64,000 nt of DNA from Stenocarpella maydis (Eukaryota > Ascomycota > Sordariomycetes > Diaporthales > Diaporthaceae), in assembly GCA_002270565.1 (NCBI GenBank), contig NQMI01000165.1, forward strand, positions 28,810 to 92,809, written 5' to 3'. The translations under genes and the position numbers were made by a program. This document shows, one piece after another, positions 11,156 through 22,526 of this stretch. The notes beneath the pieces are model-generated. The model was not told the DNA's origin. It made no database searches and worked only from the letters and a program-made list of their open reading frames with translations. How positions within the stretch are numbered: the first letter of the stretch is position 1; each line of letters opens with the position of its first letter.

Positions 11156-12784
11156 ATGATGCATTGGTCCAAAACTGCCCCCAAGGCCCTAGCAACACTC
11201 CTTGTCCTCCTCGCAGACTCAACTGACAGCCATGCTGTTCCAAGACAGGCTCCTCCTCCCCCAGCGGCTGGGAGTGTCACATTCGTGCCGTGCCCTACGG
11301 TAGACCCTTTCTTACCGCAGGACACGGCCCTGGGCCTGCAGTGCGCCAATATCTCGGTGCCAATAGTGCACGACCAGCCCGGCGGCGAGCAGACACAGCT
11401 CAGCATCGTCAAGATGCCCGCCAGGGGCAGCAGGCGGGTGGGCAACCTGTTCATCAACCCCGGCGGGCCGGGCGCCCCGGCCTCGACCCAGATCCTGAAT
11501 TTTGCCATTGGCGGCCTGCCGATCGGGCGGGCGCTCACGGACAGCTTCGACATCATCGCCATGGACCCCCGTGGCGTGGGCATGAGCACGCCATCCAAGT
11601 GCGATATCACGATCGCAAACGAGCCGAGCGAGTTCGACATGACCACGGACGCGGGGCTCCAGCAGCAGATAGACTACAACCAGAGGCTGGGGGCGAGCTG
11701 CAGGGCCCTCATGGGGCCGCTCTTTGACAACATGGACACCATCGCCGTGGCCAAGGACATGGAGCTGGTCCGAGCCGGTAAGTCGGGTTGTCACCACGGC
11801 CACACCCGGGGCGACCCAGCAGCACGGGGCTGACACGCACGCGCAGCAATCGGCGACGAGCCCATGAGCTTCCTCGGCCAGTCGTACGGGACGCAGCTCG
11901 GGGCGCAGTACGCGCAGCTGTTCCCCGGCAGGGTGCGTGCCATGGCCCTGGACGGCGTCCTGCAGCACACGGGCGACTACGGCTCCAACGTGCTAACCCA
12001 GACCAGGGCCCTGGACGCGGCCCTCCAGGAGTTCTTCCGCCGCTGCGAGAGCAACATGACGGCGGGCTGCGGCGCGCAGGGGGCCCAGGTGCGCCAGCTG
12101 TGGGCCGGCCTCGTGGACAGGGCCGCGGCGGGCGCGCTCCAGGCGCCCGGGTGCGACGACACGCCGCGGACGGGCTGCCTCCGCAACGTGTCGGTCTCGG
12201 ACCTCCTCGGCAGGGCGCGGGGGCTGACCGAGTCGCCCGGCGGGCAGCGCCGCCTGGCGCGGATCCTCGCGCTGGCCGGCGCGGCCAACGCCTCGTCCGC
12301 GGACGCGCTGGCGCCGGGGCTGCTGAGCGGCAACGCGTTCCTCGACTCATCGAGCTACTCCATCACCAACGTGCAGTGCCAGGACGGGCACTTTGTCGAC
12401 GCGACCCTGGCGCCCTCGCCGGTGGGGCAGGTGAGGGAGCTGGCGGCGCTGGCGCGCAACTCGACCGTCACGCCCGGGATGGGCGAGTTCTTCCGGCGCA
12501 CGGTGGGCTGCACGGGGTGGCCTGCGCGCATCACCAACCCGAGGAGGGCGCTGGACGTGATGGGCACGCAGAACCCCGTGCTGCTGGTGCACACCACGTT
12601 CGACCCGGCGACGAGCCCCGAGTATGCGAGGGGGATGCTCGGGGAGATACGGGGGAGCGTGCTGCTTGTCAGGGACGGCCTGGGCCACACGAGCTACTTC
12701 AACGCCGGGGCGGCGGCGGCGGCGGTGGATGCGTACCTGGTCAACCTCACCGTGCCGGCGGCCGGGACCGTAGTGACCAGCTGA
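11156..12784 (+). CDS. Secreted alpha/beta hydrolase with TAP-like C-terminal domain
   Basis: Exons 11156-11777 and 11847-12784 are joined by a 69-nt GT-AG intron in phase 1, giving 519 aa. A hydrophobic leader (KALATLLVLLADSTDSHA) suggests secretion. The alpha/beta-hydrolase core shows an oxyanion-type INPGGPG stretch, the nucleophile elbow GQSYGTQ (S220), the acid in FDPATSP (D460) and the base in GLGHTSY (H488). The last third matches the TAP-like C-terminal domain of Streptomyces tripeptidyl aminopeptidase relatives (peptidase family S33). Fungal homologues are annotated as proteases or hydrolases, mostly unproven. Two ATGs lie back to back at 11156 and 11159, and the choice does not affect the leader. 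It converges with CWH43. An aminopeptidase role is plausible but not certain. Confidence 0.88.
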
Positions 12785-13150
12785 TGATGGGTGCTGTGGT
12801 TAGGGAGGGAGGAGGGCGGGCGGGATAGATGATAGTAATACGGCTTTGTGCCTGGGCTAACTGCTTATATACTCAAGTATGTAGCCGGTGTACTAGATCT
12901 AAAGTCAGTACTACTTTTTCCCATAAGATTCCAAGTCATGGTCTCGAGCATAACACACCTCGAGGTGCAAAAGTTGAGCATTGATAGCCTGCCAGACAAC
13001 AAAATTACAGCAGAGGCGTACAAGGCTTACTTACCATTAAACTGTGGTCCTTGTTGAGGTGCTGTTCTCCTTTCCAATACGTCGCTTTGACAACAGCCAT
13101 GTCCTCCTTCATTAATCATAGCCATCATTCCCAAGCCGTCTCCTATATAT
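12785..13150. other. Convergent 3' spacer
   Basis: Short 3' flank shared by the alpha/beta hydrolase and CWH43. Nothing else recognised. Confidence 0.5.
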
Positions 13151-16100
13151 CTAGAAATCATAGTACCGCGGCTCGTTGAAAACGTGATACTTGTGTCCGC
13201 GCACCCCCTTGCCCCTGAATAGCGCCGGGAATCTCTTGGACTCCTCAAGCTCTGTTTCCTTCACCCTCCTGTTCCTCTTGTCCTCCTCGGCAGCGAGGAA
13301 CACATCCCTCTCCTCTTCTGTCTTCGGCACCACAAACTTGCCAACCTGCAGCTCCGTGTCGGTAATGGTACTGCGGCTCACCCGCGCGTAGCCCGTTCGC
13401 TTCAACCCCTTGTACAGAATGTATTCGCACCATCGGTCCCAGTCCGTCGGGTCGATGTCGTGCATGCCACTCACATCAGAGACGTACGTGTTGTAGTTGC
13501 CCTCGCCGGGCTTGGTGACCAGGTACGAGAGCAAGATGGAGGGTCGGTCCGTGGAGCCCATAAGCTTGGACAGGTACTCAGTCTGCAGCCGTCGGTCCTC
13601 AGGATCCTCCTCCTGACCAGAGTGGAAGACAAACACATCGACCAGGGTGCCATAGGCATCCACCGTTGCGTGAATTGCCGGAGCCAACTCGCCCACGGGG
13701 CTGGGCAGGAGGTGGTGTGTCGAGTTTACAATTGGGAACTTGGAAAGCAGGGCGGCACCCCAGGTATGCTTGTTGGGGCCCGGACCGTAGTCGACGTACA
13801 TGCCGAGGTCCTCGGCGAGATACTGGGTGGTGTCGCGGTTGCCCATGATGATGCGCTGTAGGTCGCTCTCCAACAGTCCGATGACGTCGATCTCCAGCTC
13901 CTTGATGAGGTCGCGCATGCGGACCTCGGAGCTCCACATGTCGTTGTCGAGGGAGAAATGTATGGTCCAGATGCCCGCGGTGATGAGATTCGCGTCGCCA
14001 TGGTAGGGCTTGTAGTCGTTGGTCGGGAAGCGGAGAAAGGCCGCACCGAGGAAGAGGAGGTTCAAGACGCCGAGGATCGAGAGGTGGTACATGCGGTGGG
14101 GTTTCGGGGACGAGGTATCTCTGATGGGCCGCTTCCCGGCCTTCTTGGACGAGTTCATCCTGTTGATGTCCAGGAAGCCTGCGCCGATCAGGAGGAACGT
14201 GGTGAGCATGACCCAGTCGGTGTGCTCACGGACCAGTGGGCCGCCGGGAACAAAGGCATAGGCGACGACCCAGACGTGGAAGAGCACCAGGAAGTTGTAT
14301 ACGAAGAATCCCAGGCCAAAGGTGACGGCGGGGGTCTTCTTGGCTGCATTGGAGATCAGAGGGTGGGAGATGGCCATCAGGAAGGTGGCGGTGATGAGGG
14401 CGCCGAGGTAGCCGAACCAGTGGTTGGAGTAGGTCAGGATGGCGGCGCCGACACAGCCAAATGCGTAGAAGCTGTAGGTGCTGACCAGCTGGGGGCGGAA
14501 GAGACCGAGGAGCAGACCGCCAGTCATTGCCCAGATGGTGTACCAGGCCGACGTATTGGCGGTTGGGCCTCGGATGGGGTACCCTTCCCAGACCCAGAGG
14601 ATCATTGTGCTGCTGTCGGACAGGAGGGAATGCAACGCAAACAGCAGACCACCCATGCTGAGTGCTGACAGCACCGCCGAGCCGTCCTTCCTCGAACCGC
14701 TGTCGCCGCTCCCGAGGGCCCCGTGCCGGGTGAATTTCATGGCAGCAGGGACGGCGAGGAACAGGGCGGTGTAGTTCCATCCGCCGTTGGCGCCATGCAT
14801 GATGGGCCAGATGGGATTATTCGTCTGCCACATAAATTTCGAGATGCTGGACATAAGCAGGCCGGTCATCCAGGCCAGAATCCTGGACTCGAGGCGGCCT
14901 TCGTGGACAGAGTCGGCGTAGAAGGTGGCGGCCCAGGCCAGACACTGCATCCACACGGCAAAGCCGACGGTGCTGAGACGGCCCACGGGGTCGGAAACCA
15001 GGAAGGCCAGCAGGCCAGAGAGGGACAACAGGTGCACGACGCGCAGGTTCCGAACGACCAGCGTCCGAAGTGGCGCTATACCCAACAGGAAGGGCGAGAC
15101 GGTGGACATGACAAATGCCTCATACCCTGAGATGCCCATGTACCACAGCGGGAAGTACCACACGAGAACGCCTAGGCTGGTCAGGATGGACCAGAAAACG
15201 AAGCCATGGTAGACGTCGGCGACAATGTCGAGGGCGGCGGTGGTGCCGAATGGCAGGGTGGAGACGCCCGCGGTGGCCCTTTCCTTCTCTTTCTCAAGCA
15301 CAGCCGAGGACACGGACGAGGAGTTGGCACTAGAAGAGACACAGGATATTTAGAACCGACTCGGTCACCGGGGTGCGTATCATTATCCGCCGTGTGCACG
15401 TGTACGCTGAGAAGTACAGTAACAACAGGGCGGGGTCGCTGGTACTTGCTCCCTCCTTTCACCCCTTCTCCTTTGAGAAGGTCTATTTGGGAAGCCATTG
15501 GACATACCCCTTGCTGACTCCTTTGACGTCCCTGATGACCACCTCGAACGAGTCGAAATCCAGGGCGGTGACTGCGTCGAATGCCACGTCAAGAAGGACG
15601 AGGGACCATTCGAAGAAGGCGTAGGTTGTGTAGGCTGTTTGGGCGCATATCAGTCAGCGGTTGGTCTATCCATTGTTTGTTGCGACGAGCATCCTCTCCT
15701 GCTTTTCTTTTCGAAGCCGAACATACCTCCCGGGACCCTGTGGACCTTGTGCTGGATAAAGAAGTATATGAGTGGGACGATGGCGCCGTAGAAGGCGCCC
15801 GAGACGTATTTCCTGTACTTGATGGCAGTCGGGTTGGGCGGGCTGAGGGCGATGCAGCCAAAGGTCCAGGGGATGGTGGCCAGCAGGTAGGAGATCATAA
15901 AGACATCATGCCAGTCATGGTCGTCGGTGGAGGTGACATAGGTCCAGCCGCCGCACGTGAGTGTCCGGAAGACGCCCCAGAAGGCGACGAAGGGGGGCAG
16001 CTTGTGGCCGGGCCTGCGCGAGAGAAGGTACCAGAAGGCGACGAGGGCGAATCTCGGACCTGGCGGATCAAGTCAGTTTGCGGGTCTATGGGGATTCTCG

Positions 16101-16448
16101 GAGACACGTGGATCATGTTGTTGGACTAACCGGAGGTTAATGCGATAAATAGCTGGAAGAAGGATCGCTCGGGATAACGGTCGCCTATCGTGGCAGAGAC
16201 GGAGGGGAACCACTCCTGCGGGTATCCGAACCATTCATTCTGGACGATCTTGTGGTAGTGGAGGGAGATGCCGACGACCAATGCGCTGAGGAAGGCAGCT
16301 GGAAGAGTTAATCAAGGTCAGTCAGCTCCAGGGAGGAAGAGAGGGCAGACATACAGTAGGCGAGGATGGTATGCAGCCAGCTGATCCAGGCCCCACTGAA
16401 GGAGAAGAGCACGCCGCCGTCCTTGTCTTTGTACCTGGAGGTCGCCAT
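13151..16448 (-). CDS. CWH43: GPI-anchor lipid remodelling protein CWH43
   Basis: Five minus-strand exons (16448-16355, 16298-16131, 16059-15727, 15634-15508, 15329-13151) with GT-AG introns of 56, 71, 92 and 178 nt give 966 aa, close to the yeast Cwh43 length. The N-terminal third is a multi-helix membrane domain of the Frag1/DRAM/Sfk1 type, followed by a central polytopic region (about residues 240-650). The C-terminal part is an endonuclease/exonuclease/phosphatase-like domain with DVIGLLESD and a downstream [15 protein letters not shown] stretch. In yeast, Cwh43 works in the ER and Golgi to exchange the lipid of GPI anchors for ceramide, and mutants are hypersensitive to Calcofluor white. 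The yeast function is established for the family; its conservation here is inferred from full-length architecture. The gene is divergent from UTP6. Confidence 0.93.
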
Positions 16449-17246
16449 TGGGGAGGGAAGGACGGATCACGAGAGCATGAGAGGAGGCACAATTGGAACC
16501 CAGGATGCAAGGGAGATGGACGCAGACTGTCAGGACGAGTAGCAGCAGGAGAAGTTAAATGTAGCAGTAGTGAGGGAGGAGGAGTGGAGGTGGGAGTGGA
16601 AGTGGAAGTGGAGGGAAGTGGAGGGAATCGGGTGGGAGAGACAAGTTAGAGTGTGGAATGGCGTGGATGGATGGACGAATGGAGTAAACAGTCAGTTAGT
16701 CAGCTGGGGATCAGAGATCAGAGATCAGCTCAGATCAGATCAGATGTTGGAATGTTCATTTCAGAGCCGACAAGCGACAGGCGGAAAAGGGCTGCTTGGG
16801 TTGTGCTCCTGTCTGCTTGTGTACAGGATGAGAATACACAGAGCCAGAAATAAGCAGGCCGGCAGACTTCAGCTCACTGTGCTTCTGCTGGTCGGCTTTG
16901 TCGGGCGTGTCGGGCGTGTCGGGCGCGTCTAAAAGCTCCGCCCAGCCTCGGCAGGCTCGTACGTCACTGAACACGCCCACTCAGAGCATGCCAGTCGGGC
17001 TGCCGATCCTCCCACCCGTAAGAGCCCCTCTAGCCCAGGTACCACCCCAGCCAGGCTCCACCTCTCATGGACCCGCTAAAAAGTTTAGAACCCAGCCCCA
17101 TGTCCGTCCTCGACGTTGACTTTTCAACACCACCAAAACTATCATCACGATACTACGTATAGCCACACGCACAATACCTAGCACATACCAGTGCGACCAC
17201 TGCCAGATATTGAATTACGATACTATATCCTAGATTATCCACCGTC
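16449..17246. promoter_or_regulatory. Divergent promoter region of CWH43 and UTP6
   Basis: The 798-bp spacer separates the two start codons and must contain both promoters. It has GGAGTGGAGGTGGGA-like purine repeats (16570-16640), an AGATCAGATC repeat (16715-16745) and a short TCGGGCG(T/C)G repeat (16900-16930). No TATA box is evident, as is usual for housekeeping genes. Confidence 0.5.
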
Positions 17247-18467
17247 ATGGCCAACGTTGCCGAGAAGGCACGCTTCCACCTCGAGCGGGCAGTGCCCCAG
17301 CTGCGCGAGTTCGAGGAGAAGGACATCTTCTCCAAGGACGAGATCCGCACCCTCGTCTCCAAGCGCACGGATTTCGAGCACCTCGTCCTCGGTCCCGGCT
17401 GCAAGCCACACCACTTCCAGTCCTACATCGCCTGGGAGCTGTCCCTCGATAAGCTGCGCGCCAAGCGCTGCCTCCGCAAGAAGATCAAGCACTCGACCTC
17501 CCACGCAAGCAACGCCCGCGTCTTCAACATCTACGAGCGCGCCGTCTTCAGGCACCCGGGCAGCCTCGAGCTGTGGACAGACTACCTTGACTATGCCGCC
17601 CGCGTCAAGGCCACAAAGAGGTGGAGGAAGATCATGACCCGCGCCCTGAGGATGCACCCAGTCAACCCCGGCCTGTGGGCCAGGGCCGGCAGGCGCGCCG
17701 CCAGCGACGGGGACATGGAAGGCGCGAGGGGCATGTTCATGAGGGGCTGCCGCTTCTGCAACTCCACGGTCGACCTGTGGCTGGAGTACGCCCGCGTCGA
17801 GATGGAGTGGCTGGCCAAGATGGAGAGGAAGAAGGGGGCCAACAGGGGCCTCGAGGCCGCCCGCGCCGAGGAGACGGTCGAGGACGGTGACGTCCTGCGC
17901 TTCGGGGACGACGACTCGGAAGACGAGGAGTTCGAAGACAACGAGGTCCTGCCCGACCCAATGGCCGACGAGCAGAACAACAAGGCAAAGGAGGCAAGGA
18001 GGGTCTTCTCCGACGAGGCAGTCAAGAAGCTCGAGAAGAGCCCCGCCCTGCAAGGCGCAATCCCCAAGGCCGTCTTCGATATCGCCAGGAAACAGCCCTT
18101 TTTCAGCGCGCCCGCTGCCGAGGCCTTCTTCGACATGTTCGCCGCCTTCACAAACGTCGCAGCCCAGCCCGCCATCATCCAGCACGTCCTCGATGTCATG
18201 GTGGACGAGTACACCAGACACCCAGCTACGTGTGGCTGTGTCATCCGGCAACCGCTTGTCGGTGTCGATGTCACGACGGCCGAGTTCCCACGGGCATTGC
18301 GGGAGGTTCTGGCACGACTCAAGGCGCAGGCGGAGACGGTCGAGGACAAGGCCAAGCTGGCAGCCAAGACGGTGGCATGGATCAAGCCCATCCTCAAGAG
18401 GAAAGACCTGGACGAAAACGTCCGCACCGTGCTCGAACACACCAGGCGCAAGCTCGATGCTGCCTGA
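17247..18467 (+). CDS. UTP6: U3 snoRNA-associated protein UTP6
   Basis: A single uninterrupted frame of 406 aa. The N-terminus (residues 1-90: LERAVPQLREFEEKDIF, then FEHLVLGPG and YIAWELSLDKLR) is the conserved Utp6 N-terminal domain. Half-a-TPR (HAT) repeats follow, with the diagnostic IYERAVFRHPGSLELWTDYL and RALRMHPVNPGLW units at residues 95-155. A charged acidic stretch lies at about 210-235. Utp6 is a core subunit of the UtpB module of the small-subunit processome, needed for nucleolar 18S pre-rRNA cleavage. Length and domain order agree with the family. It is divergent from CWH43 and convergent with the EVE gene. Confidence 0.94.
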   Translation: MANVAEKARFHLERAVPQLREFEEKDIFSKDEIRTLVSKRTDFEHLVLGPGCKPHHFQSYIAWELSLDKLRAKRCLRKKIKHSTSHASNARVFNIYERAVFRHPGSLELWTDYLDYAARVKATKRWRKIMTRALRMHPVNPGLWARAGRRAASDGDMEGARGMFMRGCRFCNSTVDLWLEYARVEMEWLAKMERKKGANRGLEAARAEETVEDGDVLRFGDDDSEDEEFEDNEVLPDPMADEQNNKAKEARRVFSDEAVKKLEKSPALQGAIPKAVFDIARKQPFFSAPAAEAFFDMFAAFTNVAAQPAIIQHVLDVMVDEYTRHPATCGCVIRQPLVGVDVTTAEFPRALREVLARLKAQAETVEDKAKLAAKTVAWIKPILKRKDLDENVRTVLEHTRRKLDAA

Positions 18468-18783
18468 GCAGAGGACGCCCACCGACGCCCATTACCTACT
18501 TACGTCGCGGAGCTCTTGCCGGGCCAAGGCCACCTCCGTGGAGATAGTTACCACGTTCACCTTGTAGCTTGCAGGGACGACAGGACCCCACCGAGATCTC
18601 CGGCCATGCGTACGCAGTTTTGTGAAGCTTGAAAAATATGTCGCAGCAGACATGGCCGCTGGAAGTTAATTTACGAATTGGGGTATTCCTGGTCGAGGCA
18701 CCTCACCTTACCAGCTGTTGCCATCACCCCCCTCCTCCTCCCCCAAACACACACACACACCAGCATCTGTTCATGACCAGTAA
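18468..18783. other. Convergent 3' spacer with (CA)n
   Basis: 3' flanks of UTP6 and the EVE-domain gene. A short (CA)n run lies at about 18746-18760. Nothing else recognised. Confidence 0.5.
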
Positions 18784-19880
18784 TCACGCCCCGCCCTGCG
18801 CCCGCGCCTTGTCCTCCGCCACGCCGACCAGGTGCTCCCACTCCCCTGCGCTCACCCTGCTCACGCTCAGCCGGGACTGCCTCAGCATCTGCATGTCCTG
18901 GAGCGGCCCCCCCGGCCCGCCCATGGCGCGCAGCTCCTTGAGCCCGATGGGGACGGGGAACTTTGAGCGGAACTCGACGTGCACGACGCTCCACCTCGGG
19001 TCGGACGGCTTGGACTTTGGGTCATAGTACGGGCACTTTGGGTCGTGCGCCGTGACTGTGGGTGGGGTGCACGAGACGTGTCCCTGGTCAGATTGATCAT
19101 GCACTCACGGAGCTGGGTGGGGGGGGCGGTCTGCCGTGTTAAGGGCTCTGGGGGAGGGACGGGGGGCACGGAGAGAAGACCATACGCACGGTCGGGCGAG
19201 TGCTCCTGCACAATCTCCATTGTGCCTGCGATTCCCGGCTCCTTGCAGTTGGAGTGGTAGAAGAAGGCGAGGTCGCCCTTCTTCATGGCGCGGAGGTTGT
19301 TGCGGGCTGGGGGCCCCGATGTCGGTTAGTAATTAGCATGCATTTGCAGAGGGGCGAAAATAAATAAATGAGATCCGGGAGAAGGAATAGTGGGGTCGTA
19401 AGTCCATACCAACAAAATTCCTGATGCCTGTGGATTTCTGGTTTGCCCGTGGTAGAAAAGTTTGNNNNNNNNNNNNNNNNNNNNNNNNNCGCCCCCGGGC
19501 CGCCAGGTCATCGATGGAGAAGCTGACGTCGCCCCGTTCTCGAGCCGCGTCTCGGGCTCCGCCTTCATAAGCCAGTACTGCCGCCCTCCGCCTCCCGCCG
19601 GGCCCCTCCCCTTCCCGGGCCGCCTCGGCCTTGCTGCTCACCTCGCCGCCGCCGTCCTCGCCCCCTTGCTCCCTGCTCGCCCCCTTCTCCTTCTTCTTCT
19701 CCTTCTTCCTCCGCCCGGGCGCCGCTGGTTTCTCCGCAGCGGCGGCGGTGGCAGCAGCGGTTAGACCCCAGCGTCCCCCGTGCGCCGGCGCGTGGACCGG
19801 CGCGGCCGCGCGGCGCGGTCGCCGCCGTCGCCATCATCACCATCATCGCCTGCCGGGCCGGGCTTTCGCTTCGGGGCCAT
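18784..19880 (-). CDS. EVE-domain (thymocyte nuclear protein 1-like) protein, interrupted by a gap
   Basis: The start is taken at 19880 (MAPKRKPGPA, a basic nuclear-type N-terminus with RRSTRRR). The conserved EVE domain begins at WLMKAEPETRLENG and DVSFSIDDLA, runs into 25 N (19465-19489), and resumes at GIRNFV. It then crosses a 103-nt intron (19409-19307), an exon 19306-19190 (MKKGDLAFFYHSNCKEPGIAGTM), a 134-nt intron and the last exon 19055-18784, ending DKARAQGGA. Human THYN1 and bacterial EVE proteins are PUA-like modules that bind modified bases; the fungal role is not established. Upstream of the gap the conserved pieces lie in different frames, with one break in a GGGG run beside LENG and others in the Lys/Glu-rich linker. 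This points to poor consensus around the gap rather than real decay, because the domain after the gap is clean. Confidence 0.85.
19465..19489. other. Assembly gap (25 N) inside the EVE gene
   Basis: A run of 25 N bases of unknown true length. It removes part of the EVE domain core and lies next to apparent frameshifts. Confidence 0.99.
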
Positions 19881-20045
19881 GGCTGCTGCTTGCTGCTGCT
19901 GCTGCCGGCACTCGTCCTCGTCGGGAGGGGGAGGGGAGAGAGAGACAGGCACGCGCTGCAGGCCCGGGGGAGAAGTATTGGCAACCGGGAACTTCAAGGC
20001 GGCTGGCTGGCTGGCTGGCTATTTAAGATGCATGGACCGCTGTGA

Positions 20046-20046
<1 letters not shown>

Positions 20047-20077
<31 letters not shown>

Positions 20078-20078
20078 T
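20047..20078 (+). repeat. (GGCA)n microsatellite
   Basis: About eight tandem GGCA units, with related GGCT units just upstream (20001-20020) and GGTTGGT units downstream (20077-20100). Confidence 0.9.
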
Positions 20079-22465
20079 GGTTGGTGGTTGGTGGTTGGTG
20101 TCGCTGTGTCTCTCTCTCGTCTTTTGGTGGTGGTCAAGATCTATCCTTGGTCGAGAGGAAGCTTGGGCCACGCAGGGGACGGAGACGGCGCCCGACCAAG
20201 ACCAAAAACTTGCAGGCTGTGCCGTCCTCGCATCACAGGCGAGGCTGGCCTGTGAAGGTGTATTCCCGCAGTAGACCCTATGCTGGAAATCCAATTTGCC
20301 CGTTCAAGTAGATCTCACAAGGGGGTTTTGTGCTCCGTTTGGCTGGCTGGTCAAGATAGACAGTGTTTTGATCTAGGTCTAGACATGTCTCGGAGGGCTA
20401 CGTTACATGCAACGGCTCGCTGGTTTTATTTTTATTTTTCCTATAACCTTGAGCCCATGCCATTCACACCCTGATCGCCAGGACACAACACTTGTCCCGC
20501 ATCTCATCTCGTGGGCGGACCACAATTCCATGGCTCCTGGTCCTCGCCCAGGAGCCGCCGACGGACCAGCAGCCAGGAACGCCGTGGCACAAGCCAGTTG
20601 GGAGTTTATTTTGCTCGTCACCAAGCCCTGTTGCGTGCCACAGATCGTCATCTATCTCATTGGGGGTGGCGGGCCCCTGCCTGCCTGGCGACAGCCGACT
20701 CCGTCATGTTCCTCTTGTGGCATTTCAACGCCGTGACCAGTTACAAGCTTAGCAGCCAGACAAGGCCGGGCGGACTGGATCAACTATTATAGTACATGGG
20801 GCGTGTGAGACGAGCGGCCCTACGCCCTTACGAGCCCACGACCCCAGGCTCAACCAGCTGGCACCATCTCAACTTGGTGCCTCGTCGGGCCTGGGAGGCC
20901 ATGAAAGAGTAGAATCAGGAAGAAGGATAGAAAGAAAGAAAAAGTTTTTTTTTTTTTTAAAAAAAAAAAGAAGACAAAAAGCAAGAGCACCAAGGATTGG
21001 AACGGAACTTAAAGGGGCCGCGGCGCCTCGCCCGCAACCGTGAGCTCCGGCAGATGTGCATCACAGGCCGATGGTATATTTGCCGTGTGCTGCGGTGTAG
21101 CATAGCCCGTGGCGATCCTCTGCCCTGGGGTCGGCTTTTAGGAGACGGTCATGGCAGGCCCCCAATCCCGGCATGGACAGCGCCAATTCTGAGTGAGCAG
21201 GATGAGCATCACATTTGCACTGTAAAGCTGCTTGCCTAAGAAGACGGGTCCTTGATGAGATCCAAGATGCGGTGGGTCAGGCTGGGCGAGGAATCAGGAT
21301 ATGCTTGGCACAGCGAGGCCCAGTTGACGTTGCTTTTTCCTCGGGTCTGCAGGCCGGTGTGCCAACCAGCCAATGCAGTGGTGGGGATGTCTGGGAAGAA
21401 AGCCGGCATCATGGCATTACTCGTCATGGCCTCCTCGGAGAACCGGCGTCTCCCAAAGCCCAAGCGCCATTGATCTACTCTATGGGTTCCGGTCAAGCCA
21501 CGATGCCAGGAGCGGGGACGGAGGAGGAGGCCGATGGGGACTGCAAGATGGAGAGACCGGGGTCAAAATTGAGCGTGGGTGGCAGCCACAAACACAGCCA
21601 TCAAAGAGATGACGATGAGAATGTTGGGAACTGTTGGATCTCACAGGTCAAGGGGTGTGTGTGTATGATTGTGTTCATTCCGGTAGCAGCCAGCAGCAGC
21701 ACATCAGCAATTACAGGAGACATCACGAACATCGAACTCTGTCAACCGAGGAGGGAGGGAAGCTTTCAGCTCTGACGGGTGCCCTGCCGAAACAGCCCAT
21801 CATGTGGGAGATACCAAGGTAGATGAGAAGAGAACAATGTGTTTTTTTTTTGGAGGGGGGAGGCATGTCTGTTTCGGGAGAAAGGAAAACAACAGGCATG
21901 GAAAAGACAAAGACGGTGGTAGATTATGAATGCCTGCCTCATGGCGAACAGCAACACACATGGGTGGTGCCTTCTAGCCCCGATCATTCGATGTACCAGA
22001 TACTTGGCCTCGAGACACATAAACCCGCCCAAGTGCCCACTCCCACCCCTCGTCCCTCCTTCATTTTGCCCTCTTTTTTCTCATTCCATCGTCTCCTGTC
22101 CTCTCTTCCCCCCCTCTGCCCTCGTCTGCCCTCGTCGTGGTTGTTGTGTTGGCGTCTGTTGCCACCATGGCCATGTCTCCCGATTCAATCCACACACCGG
22201 GGTTCTTGGAACCACCACCCACCACCACCAGCGACAACACCCCCCCCACCTTCTCAGCCCTGTGTGCTGGGGGTAGGGGATGAGGGCACGTCCGGACGGC
22301 GAGAGACCACATTTGCCCAGATGACGGCCAGCAATCATGGTGGGAAATGGCTGTTGACTGACTGAGAATGTCAATTCCGGCACCTTGAGGACAAGAGTCG
22401 ACGGATCGCCACCACAGAAACCGCCCCTCCTGGAATGGAAGTGTGATTGGTGTGGGTGTGGGAGA

Positions 22466-22526
22466 GCAGCACAGCACAGCACAGCACAGCACAGCACAGC
22501 ACAGCACAGCATAGCACAGCACAGCA
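22466..22526 (+). repeat. (ACAGC)n pentanucleotide repeat
   Basis: About twelve ACAGC units with one variant (ATAGC). Not a multiple of three and not in a supported gene. Confidence 0.92.

Noticed and set aside
17235..18482. Minus-strand open frame of 415 codons
   Set aside because: Exact antisense shadow of UTP6; no domain features.
21236..21496. Minus-strand frame of 86 codons ending LTHRILDLIKDPSS
   Set aside because: Protein-like tail, but no convincing upstream exon or family; too weak to list as a gene.
22466..22526. Possible CRISPR-like array or coding repeat
   Set aside because: Direct pentanucleotide repeat without spacers, in a eukaryote; simple microsatellite.
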